From Trueperaceae bacterium (GTDB lineage Bacteria > Deinococcota > Deinococci > Deinococcales > Trueperaceae), in assembly GCA_011389865.1 (NCBI GenBank), contig JAABTL010000001.1, positions 62,001 to 126,000 of the forward strand: a stretch of 64,000 bases of DNA. The letters are read 5' to 3'. How positions within the stretch are numbered: the first letter of the stretch is position 1; the number at the start of each line of letters is the position of its first letter. Below the pieces are notes generated by a model. The model saw nothing but the letters and a program-made list of their open reading frames with translations, ran no database searches and was not told where the DNA came from. The position numbers and the translations under genes are program-made. Shown here one piece after another: positions 7,607 to 15,827 of this stretch.

Positions 7607-9808
7607 TCAGTCGGTCGGCGGAGCGGCCAGCACCATCGCGACCCGCTCGAAGCCGGCGTCGTCCAGCCGGTGGTACGCCGCGAGCAGCGTCTGCAGCAGG
7701 TAGCGGCGCACCAGCCCGGCCCGGAGGCTGGGCGACGCGTAGGGCTCGACCTTGCGGCCCTTGACGATGCGATCCGCAGTGTCGAGCAGGCCGAGCTCGC
7801 GCAGCACGACGTCCGTGCGGGCCGCCAGGAGCGGGGCCAGCGGGGGGCGCTGCCCGCGGGCCCGCGCGACCCACGCTGCGCGCACGTCGGACACCGTCGG
7901 CCACGCGTCCGCCTCGCTCGCGAGCGCCGCCTCGTCGGCGGGCCCGAGGTGGACCCGAACCGGCCCGCCGGCCGCGAGCGCCGCGCGCAGCTCCGCCAGC
8001 GGGTCGGCGGCGGCCGGGTCGATGCGCACGCTCTGCGTGTGGCTCGTTGGGTCGCGCCGCACCCGGCGCGCCTCGCCCCCGAGCTGGTCGGTCTCGTCGC
8101 CGATGGCCAGGGCGTCCGCTGGACGCAGCGCGCGGGCCTGGAACTCGACGGTGGTGCGTCCGTTCCATTCGTTCTCGCTGAGTTCCGCCACCACGTCGAC
8201 GGGTTCGCCCTGGGTCAGCGTCTCCGCCAGCGCCCCCAGTCGGAACGCGATGCCCTTGGTCTCGCGGGCGCCGTTCGTTCCCAGCCGCAGCTGCAGGTGC
8301 GCCCCGTCCGCCCCCACGGCCCGGGTGGCGGCGAGGGGCGCGCGGATGAGGAAGGCCGGCGCGCGATGACCCTCGCCGTACGGCTCGAGCTCGTGGGTCG
8401 CCGCGAAGAGGTCGGCGTCGACGGCGTCCAGGGGGAGCAGCGCGTCGGCCACCACCGTGGGCACGGGGGTGGGGTGCGCGGCCGCGAAGGCGTGGATGCT
8501 CGCGCGGAAGGCGTCGAAGCGCTCCATGTCGAGGGCGAAGCCGGCCGCCGCCTCGTGACCACCCCAGCGGCGCAGGTGCGCGGACGCCGCAGCCAGGCCG
8601 CCCACGGCGCTGATCCCGGGCGTGGAGCGGACGCTGCCCTTGCCGCCGGCGACGATGAACACGGGGCGGTAGTAGCGCTCGACGAGCGCGCTCGCGACCA
8701 GGCCCATCACGCCGGGGTGCCAGGCATCGTCGGCGATGACGATCGCCGGTGCCTCGGGGTCGACCTTCGGCAGCGCGCTCTCCAGCATGGCGTCCTGGAT
8801 GCGGCGCCGCTCGCGGTTGTGGTCGTCGAGCCGCGTGGCGATCGCGAGCGCCCGCTTCTCGTCGGCGACGCTCAGCAGCTCGAGGGCGAGGTCCGCCTCG
8901 CCGAGGCGGCCGGCGGCGTTGAGCCGTGGCGCGAGGCCGAACGCCACGTCCCTGGCGGTCGGCGCCTGCCGCAGGCGCGCCAGCGCCAGCGTCGCCCGCA
9001 CGCCCGGCCACGCCGAGTCGGCGAGGCGCTCGAGCCCGAGCCTGACCAGCGCTCGGTTCTCGCCGAGCAGGGGCGCGACGTCGGCGATCGTGCCGATCGT
9101 CGCGAGGTCGGCGAACTCGACCGGGTCGGGGAGCCCGAGGCGGCGGTGCACCGCCCACAGCAGGTGGTAGGCGACGCCGGCACCGGTGAGCTCGGGCAGC
9201 CCGCGGCGGGCCAGCGGCGAGCGCTTCGGGTGGACGACGAGCGCGTCGGGCTGGCGCTCACCCGGCGTGTGGTGGTCGCTGACGATCACCTCGACCCCGG
9301 CCGCCTGCAGCGCGGCGATCTCGGCGAGGTTGGTGATGCCGCAATCGACGGTGACGAGCAGGTCGGTCGCGGCCGCGTGTTCCGCCACCCGGTCGGGGTG
9401 GATGCCGTAGCCGTCCCGGATCCGGTGCGGGATGAAGGGCGTCAGCTGCGCGCCGAGGGCGCGCAGTCCGAGCGTGAGCACGGCGGTGCCGCAGATGCCG
9501 TCGGCGTCGTAGTCGCCGTGGATGCGGATGCGGCGTCCGCGTTCGATGGCGTCGATGAGTCGGTCGGCGGCGGCCGGTAGATCGGGGATGGGGCTGGGGG
9601 CCAGCGCGGGATCGAGGTGCTCGGCGACGTCGTCGCGCAGCCCGCGGGCCCACAGGACCGCGGCGAGCTGCGGGTGCACGTGCAGGGCCGCCGAGAGCCG
9701 CAGGGCGGCCGCCGGCGGCGCGGGTTCGCGCACGCGCCAGCGCTGGGTCGCGCGCGGGTCGGGCGCGCCGCGGTGCGTGACGGGCGGGGCGCCCGCCACC
9801 GGGTTCAC
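7607..9808 (-). CDS. recJ: Single-strand DNA 5'-3' exonuclease RecJ
   Basis: A 733-residue DHH-superfamily nuclease. Visible motifs are GDYDADG at 98-104, the DHH triad at 178-180 (VSDHHTPGE), TIGTIADVAPLLGENR and the DHHA1 motif GGHEAAAGFAL, followed by an OB-fold region and a C-terminal extension of the kind seen in long Deinococcota RecJ proteins. RecJ degrades 5' single strands in RecF-pathway repair and mismatch repair. The GTG start at 9808 overlaps the stop of the LapA-like gene by 4 bases (GTGA), indicating translational coupling. The frame is open further upstream but antisense to mnmA, so a longer start is unlikely. Confidence 0.92.
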   Translation of the reverse strand: MNPVAGAPPVTHRGAPDPRATQRWRVREPAPPAAALRLSAALHVHPQLAAVLWARGLRDDVAEHLDPALAPSPIPDLPAAADRLIDAIERGRRIRIHGDYDADGICGTAVLTLGLRALGAQLTPFIPHRIRDGYGIHPDRVAEHAAATDLLVTVDCGITNLAEIAALQAAGVEVIVSDHHTPGERQPDALVVHPKRSPLARRGLPELTGAGVAYHLLWAVHRRLGLPDPVEFADLATIGTIADVAPLLGENRALVRLGLERLADSAWPGVRATLALARLRQAPTARDVAFGLAPRLNAAGRLGEADLALELLSVADEKRALAIATRLDDHNRERRRIQDAMLESALPKVDPEAPAIVIADDAWHPGVMGLVASALVERYYRPVFIVAGGKGSVRSTPGISAVGGLAAASAHLRRWGGHEAAAGFALDMERFDAFRASIHAFAAAHPTPVPTVVADALLPLDAVDADLFAATHELEPYGEGHRAPAFLIRAPLAATRAVGADGAHLQLRLGTNGARETKGIAFRLGALAETLTQGEPVDVVAELSENEWNGRTTVEFQARALRPADALAIGDETDQLGGEARRVRRDPTSHTQSVRIDPAAADPLAELRAALAAGGPVRVHLGPADEAALASEADAWPTVSDVRAAWVARARGQRPPLAPLLAARTDVVLRELGLLDTADRIVKGRKVEPYASPSLRAGLVRRYLLQTLLAAYHRLDDAGFERVAMVLAAPPTD

Positions 9809-10152
9809 AGGTAGTCGGTCGGGTCGTCGCCGGGTCGCAGACCACCCGAGGCGCGGTCGGGGATGATCGGATCGCTGGGCTCGGACCGGCGGGCGCGGTC
9901 GAGGTCGGTACTCAGGGTGTCGCGCTCGGCCTGAGTGGCCGTGAGCTTCCGCTCCAGGCGCCAGATGCGCAGGCGGCCGGGCAGCCAGCCGATCAGCCAT
10001 GCCACCACGGCGACGGCTGCGACCAGGAGCGAGGGAGGCATCGGCCCGAAGAGCGGCATCTCGACCGTACCGGGGTTGGCGTTGTGGAAGAGCAAGACGT
10101 AGACCGCCACGAGGACGAGGGCGATCACCTGGGCGATGCGCAGCGCTTTCAC
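9805..10152 (-). CDS. LapA-domain membrane protein
   Basis: A 115-residue protein with two predicted membrane helices (about 5-25 and 40-60), then a charged coiled-coil-like stretch (RLERKLTATQAERDTLSTDL). This is the architecture of the LapA/YciM-partner (DUF1049) family of inner-membrane proteins, which in enterobacteria help assemble a complex controlling envelope lipid synthesis. The GTG start has GGAGGT at 10158-10163 and TAGACT upstream. It is coupled to recJ by a 4-base overlap; a functional link to RecJ is not evident. Confidence 0.75.
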   Translation of the reverse strand: MKALRIAQVIALVLVAVYVLLFHNANPGTVEMPLFGPMPPSLLVAAVAVVAWLIGWLPGRLRIWRLERKLTATQAERDTLSTDLDRARRSEPSDPIIPDRASGGLRPGDDPTDYL

Positions 10153-10170
10153 GACGTACCTCCGAAGGCA

Positions 10171-10176
10171 AGTCTA
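10171..10176 (-). promoter_or_regulatory. TAGACT -10 for lapA-like/recJ
   Basis: On the minus strand TAGACT stands 18 bases before the GTG, so the mRNA would begin around the GGAGGT ribosome site. It is divergent from the mnmA promoter 16 bases away. Confidence 0.5.
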
Positions 10177-10191
10177 GCCCGGTCGCTTGGG

Positions 10192-10197
10192 TAGACT
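10192..10197 (+). promoter_or_regulatory. TAGACT -10 of leaderless mnmA promoter
   Basis: TAGACT lies 8 bases before the GTG start of mnmA with no ribosome site between. It decides the start, because the frame is open far upstream. Confidence 0.6.
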
Positions 10198-10205
10198 GGC
10201 GTCCC

Positions 10206-11354
10206 GTGAACGCCGCCGCCCCCACCCAAGCCCCTGCGATCGAACGGTCCGAGCCGACGGCGCGTCCCCCGAAGGTCCTGGCGGCGATGTCGGGTGGCGT
10301 GGACTCGTCGGTGGCGACGGCCCTGTTGGCGGAGCGGGGCTTCGACGTCGTCGGCTCGATGCTGCGATTCTGGCCCGACGACCGGCCCGCGGGCGCCTTC
10401 GACGTCTGCTGCAGCCCGGACGCCGCCTTCGACGCCCGGCGCATCGCCGATCGGCTCGACGTGCCCTTCTACCTCGTCGATGCCCGCGACGACTTCGAGC
10501 GGGTGGTCGTCGATCCGTTCGTGCCCGCCTACCAGCGCGGGGAGACGCCGAACCCGTGCGTGTGGTGCAACCGCGAGATCAAGTTCGGGGCGTTCGTCGA
10601 GCGCGCCCGCAAGCTGGGCTGTGAGTTCCTGGCCACCGGCCACTTCGTCCGCCGCATCGATGGCGAGGACGGGGTGGAGCTGCACCGCGGCCTCGACGAC
10701 GACAAGGACCAGACCTACTTCCTGTGGGCGCTGCCACGCTGGGTGCTGCCCTACCTGCTGTTCCCGCTCGGCGACATGACGAAGGCCGAGGTGCGCGAGC
10801 AGGCGGTGGCGCGCGGCCTGTCGGTCGCCTGGAAGCCGTCGTCGAACGGCCTGTGCTTCGTGGCGGGCACGGTGCGCGATCACCTCGCCGAGCGCCTCGA
10901 CGAGCGCCCGGGCCCGGTGGTCGACGTCTCGCAGGGCGGCGCGGTCGTCGGCGAGCACCGCGGTGTGGCGTTCTACACGATCGGCCAGAAGCGTGGGCTG
11001 GGCCTGTGGAAGTCGCACCTGCCGCGCTGGGTGATCGAGTTGGATGCGGCGACCAACACCGTCGTGGTCGGGCCTCGGGAGGCCTGCACCTGGTCCGCCT
11101 TGGTCGCCGAACGCGCCAACTGGCTGCTGGATCACGCGGCGTTGCCGACCCGGGTGCTGGCGCAGGTGCGCTACCGCCAGGCGCCGGAGCCGGCGACGCT
11201 GGAGGTCATCGACGAGGCGCGTTTCGCCCTCCGCTTCGACGACCCGCAGTTCGCCGTGGCGGTCGGCCAGTCCGCGGTGGTGTACGACGGCGAGCGCCTG
11301 CTCGGCGGCGGCGTGATCAAGGAGCGCACCGAGCGGGGTGCCGCGCTAGACTGA
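10206..11354 (+). CDS. mnmA: tRNA-specific 2-thiouridylase MnmA
   Basis: A 382-residue PP-loop enzyme that thiolates U34 of Lys, Glu and Gln tRNAs using ATP and sulfur relayed from a cysteine desulfurase. The PP-loop SGGVDSS is at 29-35. The two catalytic cysteines are Cys118 in NPCVWCNREIKF and Cys217 in GLCFVAG, at the spacing seen in E. coli MnmA. The C-terminal beta-barrel is complete. The GTG at 10206 is chosen from the TAGACT element 8 bases upstream. The stop codon overlaps a TAGACT element preceding lemA, so downstream genes can also be transcribed independently. Confidence 0.93.
   Translation: MNAAAPTQAPAIERSEPTARPPKVLAAMSGGVDSSVATALLAERGFDVVGSMLRFWPDDRPAGAFDVCCSPDAAFDARRIADRLDVPFYLVDARDDFERVVVDPFVPAYQRGETPNPCVWCNREIKFGAFVERARKLGCEFLATGHFVRRIDGEDGVELHRGLDDDKDQTYFLWALPRWVLPYLLFPLGDMTKAEVREQAVARGLSVAWKPSSNGLCFVAGTVRDHLAERLDERPGPVVDVSQGGAVVGEHRGVAFYTIGQKRGLGLWKSHLPRWVIELDAATNTVVVGPREACTWSALVAERANWLLDHAALPTRVLAQVRYRQAPEPATLEVIDEARFALRFDDPQFAVAVGQSAVVYDGERLLGGGVIKERTERGAALD
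11347..11352 (+). promoter_or_regulatory. TAGACT -10 for lemA-htpX
   Basis: TAGACT overlaps the last codons of mnmA and lies 21 bases before the lemA GTG, which also has a GGAGG site at 11359-11363. This gives a short leadered transcript for lemA-htpX. Confidence 0.45.
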
Positions 11355-11373
11355 CGCCGGAGGTGGTTGCGCC

Positions 11374-11937
11374 GTGACCACGATCGTCGTTCTCGTCATC
11401 CTGGCTGCCCTGGTCCTCTGGGGCATCAACGTCTACAACCGCATCATCACGCTCGAGAACCGCTACCAGAACGCCTGGAGCCAGATCGACGTGCAGCTGA
11501 AGCGCCGCACCGACCTCGTTCCCAACCTGGTCGAGACGGTCAAGGGCTACGCAGCCCACGAGAAGGAGGTCTTCGACAACGTCGGCAAGGCACGCGCGGC
11601 CATGACCGCGGCGAAGTCCGTCGACGAGTCCGCGGAGGCCGCCAACATGATGACGGCCGCCCTGGGCCGGCTGTTCGCGATCTCCGAGGCCTACCCCGAC
11701 CTGAAGGCGAACCAGAACTTCATGATGCTGCAGGAGGAGCTGGCGGGCATCGAGAACAAGATCGCCTACGCGCGGCAGTTCTACAACGACGCCGTGCTGC
11801 AGTTCAACACCGTCATCACGACCATCCCGGGCAACTTCTTCGCCGGCCCGATGGGGAAGACCAAGCACGTGTACCTCGAGGTCCCCGAGGCCGACAAGGA
11901 GCTGCCGCAGGTCTCCTTCGGCGCCACCCCGGCCTGA
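11374..11937 (+). CDS. lemA: LemA family membrane protein
   Basis: A 187-residue protein with one N-terminal membrane helix (residues 3-20) and the conserved cytosolic helical domain of LemA (ENRYQNAWSQIDVQLKRR, DLVPNLVETVKGYAAHE, FYNDAVLQFNT, FP-like IPGNFFA). Its biochemical role is not settled in any species. LemA genes often neighbour htpX, as here, 21 bases apart. GTG start with GGAGG 10 bases upstream. Confidence 0.92.
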   Translation: MTTIVVLVILAALVLWGINVYNRIITLENRYQNAWSQIDVQLKRRTDLVPNLVETVKGYAAHEKEVFDNVGKARAAMTAAKSVDESAEAANMMTAALGRLFAISEAYPDLKANQNFMMLQEELAGIENKIAYARQFYNDAVLQFNTVITTIPGNFFAGPMGKTKHVYLEVPEADKELPQVSFGATPA

Positions 11938-11958
11938 TCGCCGCGTGGTGGAGGTCGC

Positions 11959-12927
11959 GTGACCACCGCCCCGGCCGACCGGCCGCGCATCCCCGACGCG
12001 ATCACCGACCCGCTCAGCGGGCGGCGGATCAGCCTGCTGGATTGGCAGGCCGCGAACCGCCGGGCGTCGTGGTTGCTGGCGGGCTTCATGGTGCTGCTCC
12101 TGGGGGGGATCGGTTACCTGGTGGCGCTGGCGTTCGACCCGGGGGCCGCGTGGACGTTCATCGTCATCGCCGCCGTGATGGCGATCGGCCAGAGCCTGGC
12201 CGCCTACTGGTTCTCCGACAAGCTGGCGCTGGCGGTATCCGGCGCGCGCCCCGCCAACAAGGACGAGCACCGCTACCTGGTGAACGTCACCGAGGCCGTC
12301 GCGATCGGCGCTGGTGTGCCGATGCCGAAGATCTACGTCATCGACAACCCCGCCCCCAACGCCTTCGCGACGGGCCGCGATCCGCGACACGGAGCCATCG
12401 CGGTGACGACGGGGCTGATGTCGATCCTGGATCGGCAGGAGCTCGAGGGCGTGGTGGCGCACGAGATGGCGCACGTCAAGAACTACGACATCCGCTTCGC
12501 CTCGATGCTCGCGGCGACCGTCGGCGCGATCGTGCTGCTGCGCGACGTGATCCTGCGTGGTCTGCGTTTCGGCGGCCGTTCGCGGCGCTCGTCGTCCTCG
12601 GGTGGCGGCCGCGGCCAGGCGATCGCGATGGTGCTGCTGATCGTGCTGCTCATCCTGGCGCCGATCCTGGCGACGCTGGTGCGCCTGGCCGTCAGCCGGC
12701 GGCGCGAGTACCTCGCCGACGCGACGGGCGCGTACATCACGCGCAACCCGGACGGCCTGGCGAGCGCGCTCGCGAAGTTGCGCGACTACCGGGGCACGCC
12801 GATGCAGGTGAGCGAGGGCGTGCAGCACATGTACTTCACCAACCCGGTGGCGAAGCTCAACGCCCTCTCGTGGCTCGCGACGCACCCGCCGATCGACGAC
12901 CGCATCTCGCGCTTGCGGCGGATGTGA
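11959..12927 (+). CDS. htpX: HtpX-family M48 membrane metalloprotease
   Basis: A 322-residue membrane zinc protease of the HtpX type, which degrades misfolded membrane proteins. Two membrane helices (about 38-75) precede the cytosolic catalytic domain. HEMAH at 168-172 is the zinc-binding HExxH, preceded by the family motif VTTGLMSILDRQELEGVVAHE. A long hydrophobic segment with a Ser/Gly/Arg-rich lead-in follows (about 200-245), then SRRREYLADATGAY supplying the third ligand Glu. It shares a transcript with lemA. It ends toward rpsA, with a strong bidirectional hairpin between them. Confidence 0.9.
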   Translation: MTTAPADRPRIPDAITDPLSGRRISLLDWQAANRRASWLLAGFMVLLLGGIGYLVALAFDPGAAWTFIVIAAVMAIGQSLAAYWFSDKLALAVSGARPANKDEHRYLVNVTEAVAIGAGVPMPKIYVIDNPAPNAFATGRDPRHGAIAVTTGLMSILDRQELEGVVAHEMAHVKNYDIRFASMLAATVGAIVLLRDVILRGLRFGGRSRRSSSSGGGRGQAIAMVLLIVLLILAPILATLVRLAVSRRREYLADATGAYITRNPDGLASALAKLRDYRGTPMQVSEGVQHMYFTNPVAKLNALSWLATHPPIDDRISRLRRM

Positions 12928-12983
12928 GGTTCGCGGCGCGGCGCTGAGCCCATGGCGGCGGCGTTCGGGCCACGGTGAGCAAG

Positions 12984-13017
12984 GAAGCGGGCGACCCCGG
13001 TGGGGGTCGCCCGCTTC
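12984..13017. terminator. 15-bp perfect hairpin, bidirectional terminator
   Basis: GAAGCGGGCGACCCC (12984-12998), loop GGTG, then the exact reverse complement at 13003-13017. It lies between convergent htpX and rpsA. No long U-tract follows on either side. Confidence 0.75.
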
Positions 13018-13061
13018 GCGTCACGCAGGTGGCGTCGGGGGGTGGCGAGTGTCGCTGGGAC

Positions 13062-15554
13062 TCAGCCGCGCTCGTCCTCGTCGTCGTCCTCGTGCTCGTC
13101 GTCGTCCGCCGCCTCTTCGGGTTCGGCGTCGTCCGTGCTCGCCGAGTCCTCCTGGGCGGGTGTCGTCTCGGCGGTCTCGTCCGCCGGGCGCTGCGGGCGC
13201 TTGCCGCTGCGGAAGGCGGCGGTGAGCATCGCGGCCGCTTCGGCGGCGTCGATCGCGTTCTCGGGATCGACCGGCTCTTCTTCGGCCTCGACGGGCTCCG
13301 GCTTCGCGGCAGGGGCCGCCTCGGCGGCGGGCGCCTCGTCGCCTGCGGGCGCCGCGGTCGCGGCGGCCTCGGCCTCGGTGACCTCGGCCTCGGTGACCTC
13401 GGCCGTCGCCGGCTCGGTCGTCTCGTCCGCGGGCGCGGACTGGGCGTCGGCCTGTTCGGACCCACCTTCGCCCTCTGTGGTCTCCTTCTTCTCTTCCTTG
13501 AAGTCGCTCAGGCCGAACTGGGCGAAGAGGTCGGCGTACACGTCACCCAGCTTGGTGGTCGGCTTGCCGCCGCCAGCCTCGGCCGCGGCCGCGTAGCTGT
13601 AGTCGTAGTCGATCCCCTTGCTGCGACGTCCGCCGCGACGGCCCGCGCCTCCGCGGCCGCCACCGGCACTCTGGCCGCGGTTGGCCGCGCCGCCGTACTC
13701 GTCGAAGCTGCCGGCGGCCGCCGTGAAGGGCAGCAGGCGCTTGCGCGAGAGGCTGGCGCGCTGCTCGACGGGGTCGATGTTCAGGATGACCGCCGTCACC
13801 TCGTCGCCGCGCTTGAAGTGCTCGTTCACGTCCTCGATGTGGTCGTGCGAGAGCTCCGAGATGTGGACCAGGCCCTCGATGCCCTCTTCGATCTCCATGA
13901 ACACGCCGAAGTCGGTGATGCCGGTGATCGGTCCGGTGACCTCGGTGCCGGGCGGGAAGCGATCCGGCAGGCTGCTCCAGGGATCGGGCTGCGTCTGGCG
14001 CAGACCCAGCGAGATGCGCTGCTGCTGGGTGTCGATCTTGAGGATCATCGTCTCGACTTCGTCACCCTCGGTCACGATCTCCTTCGGGTGGCGGACACGC
14101 TTGGTCCAGCTCATCTCGGAGACGTGGATGAGGCCCTCGAGGCCAGGTTCGATCTCGACGAAGGCACCGAAGGGCGTGAGGTTGGTGACCTTGCCCGCGA
14201 CCCGCTGGCCGATGACGTAGTTCGTCAGCACGTTCTCCCAGGGGTTCGGGAGCAGCGACTTCATCGACAGGTTGATGCGTTCGCGCTCGAGGTCCATGTC
14301 GAGGACCTCGACCTTGACCTTGTCGCCGACCTTGACGACGTCGCGCGGGTGGTTGAAGCGGCCGTGCGTGAGCTCGCTGCGGTGCACGAGGCCGTCGATG
14401 CCGCCGAGGTTGACGAACACGCCGAAGTCGGTGATCTCCACGACCTCGCCCTCGGTCTTGTAGCCCGGCTCCAGGTGCTTGAGCGTCTCGCCCTTCTGCT
14501 CGGCGATCTCCGTCTCGAGGATGGCGCGGCGCGAGATGATCACGCGGTTGCGCCGGCGGTTCAGCTCGATGATGCGGACCCGCATGCGCTGGCCGACGTA
14601 CGGCGAGAGGTCGTTGACGCGCCGGATGTCGACCTGGCTGGCCGGCAGGAACGCGCGCACCCCTAGGCTCGCCACGAGGCCGCCGCGGACCTTCTCGACG
14701 ATCTCGACCTCGACCGGCTTCTCCTTCTCGAAGACCTCCTGCAGGAGGTTCCACGCGCGCTCGGCATCGGCCCGGCGCTTGGAGAGGACGATCGTGTTGT
14801 TGGGGACATCGGAGCGCACCACGTACACGGTGATGGGATCACCGGGCTTGAAGTACTGCGCCGCCTCTTCCGCGTTGCTGTCTTGCTCGAACAGCTGGTT
14901 GTAGGGCAGCAGGCCCTCGATCTTGGCGCCCACGTCCACGACGATGCCCTCCTGCGAGAGCATGATGACCTCGCCGGTGGTGATCATCCCGCGGTGCACC
15001 GGCTTGCGCGCCAGTTGCTCGTCGGACGCCGCCAGGACGTCCTCCATGGTGATCTCGTCGTCGCTCATAGACGCGTAACCGCTGGCGGCGACCGGAGCGG
15101 GCTCCGCATCGCTCGCCTCATCCTGCACGGCAGGCACGCCTTCCGCCTCGTCCGCGCCGTCGGCCGGTGCGGCTTCGGCAGGCGAGCTCTCGGCAGGCCC
15201 GCTTTCGGTCGGCGCGCTTTCGGTCGGCGCGGTTTCGGCCGGCGCGCTTTCGGTCGGCGCGCTTTCGGTCGGCCCGCTTTCGGTCGGCGCGCTTTCGGTC
15301 GGCGCGGCCTCGTCGGCGGCGGGCTCGGAGCCAGCGATCTTCGACGCTTCCGCTTCGTCTCGGATCTCTTCGGAACCCTCGGCTTCCTGAGACGCAGCGT
15401 CGTTAGGGGACACCTCGTGGTCTTGGGCCTCAGCCGCCTCGGCGCCGTTGCCCTGCTCGGCGGCCGTGTTGGGATCCTGATGAGAGGTGGGTTCGATGGT
15501 GGGGTCGGTGGCCGGGGCAGGGGTGTCCACGGCCTGGTTGGGCTTCTCGTCCAT
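13062..15554 (-). CDS. rpsA: Ribosomal protein S1, five S1 domains with long acidic tails
   Basis: An 830-residue S1-type protein that helps the 30S subunit engage mRNA. Five S1 RNA-binding domains lie at about 192-262, 280-345, 365-433, 449-521 and 535-606. The best conserved ([18 protein letters not shown]) is the third. The first 190 residues are acidic and disordered, including nine tandem pentapeptides of the APTES type at 85-129. After the S1 core there is a Gly/Arg-rich patch (621-645), then about 180 acidic Ala/Glu/Pro-rich residues ending in a run of Asp and Glu. The ATG at 15554 has GGAGG about 10 bases upstream. E. coli S1 has six domains and no such tails. Alternative: an S1-domain RNA-binding protein rather than the ribosomal S1 itself. 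Confidence 0.9.
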   Translation of the reverse strand: MDEKPNQAVDTPAPATDPTIEPTSHQDPNTAAEQGNGAEAAEAQDHEVSPNDAASQEAEGSEEIRDEAEASKIAGSEPAADEAAPTESAPTESGPTESAPTESAPAETAPTESAPTESGPAESSPAEAAPADGADEAEGVPAVQDEASDAEPAPVAASGYASMSDDEITMEDVLAASDEQLARKPVHRGMITTGEVIMLSQEGIVVDVGAKIEGLLPYNQLFEQDSNAEEAAQYFKPGDPITVYVVRSDVPNNTIVLSKRRADAERAWNLLQEVFEKEKPVEVEIVEKVRGGLVASLGVRAFLPASQVDIRRVNDLSPYVGQRMRVRIIELNRRRNRVIISRRAILETEIAEQKGETLKHLEPGYKTEGEVVEITDFGVFVNLGGIDGLVHRSELTHGRFNHPRDVVKVGDKVKVEVLDMDLERERINLSMKSLLPNPWENVLTNYVIGQRVAGKVTNLTPFGAFVEIEPGLEGLIHVSEMSWTKRVRHPKEIVTEGDEVETMILKIDTQQQRISLGLRQTQPDPWSSLPDRFPPGTEVTGPITGITDFGVFMEIEEGIEGLVHISELSHDHIEDVNEHFKRGDEVTAVILNIDPVEQRASLSRKRLLPFTAAAGSFDEYGGAANRGQSAGGGRGGAGRRGGRRSKGIDYDYSYAAAAEAGGGKPTTKLGDVYADLFAQFGLSDFKEEKKETTEGEGGSEQADAQSAPADETTEPATAEVTEAEVTEAEAAATAAPAGDEAPAAEAAPAAKPEPVEAEEEPVDPENAIDAAEAAAMLTAAFRSGKRPQRPADETAETTPAQEDSASTDDAEPEEAADDDEHEDDDEDERG
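15168..15302 (-). repeat. 15-bp tandem repeat (nine pentapeptides) in rpsA
   Basis: Nine 15-base units encode [15 protein letters not shown] and similar pentapeptides in the disordered N-terminal tail. The units are nearly identical at DNA level, suggesting recent expansion and a likely length polymorphism. Confidence 0.9.
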
Positions 15555-15600
15555 GAAAGGGGGGTCCTCCTCGAGTTCCTGCGTCGTGACGCAACGGTCG

Positions 15601-15630
15601 ATTACATCACACTTTGGCCGGTCGACGCAA
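15601..15630 (-). promoter_or_regulatory. rpsA promoter with extended -10
   Basis: On the minus strand TTGCGT (15630-15625) and TGTAAT (15606-15601) are 18 bases apart, and TGA precedes the -10 to give an extended TGnTGTAAT. The transcript would carry about 45 bases of leader with GGAGG. The rest of 15631-15827 shows no gene. Confidence 0.55.
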
Positions 15631-15827
15631 GGCTTCCCGTCGTGGACGGGCCCGCCGAACGTGCCTCGGGGTGGCAGCGGGCCCATCCTGCCGGGTGGAC
15701 GGCGGGGGGAGGGGAGAGGGCCCGACATCCGGTGGATCCTCCGCAAGCATGCTCGTTGAGGTCGCTGCTCGCGGCTTGAGTTAAGCGAAAGCCTAGGCGC
15801 CCTGGGCCCGAGACCTGGTCGGGCGCG

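Noticed and set aside
12975-14666. Long plus-strand frame antisense to rpsA
   Set aside because: Complement of the S1 coding repeats; it begins inside the terminator hairpin and has no recognisable domain.
15168-15302. Short regular repeats resembling a CRISPR array
   Set aside because: Units are 15 bases, contiguous and in frame with the rpsA coding sequence; there are no spacers.
15791-15798. GCCTAGGC as an attachment-site repeat flanking the low-GC locus
   Set aside because: Only 8 bases match the second copy (18100-18107), which lies in the middle rather than at the other end; no integrase or tRNA gene is present.
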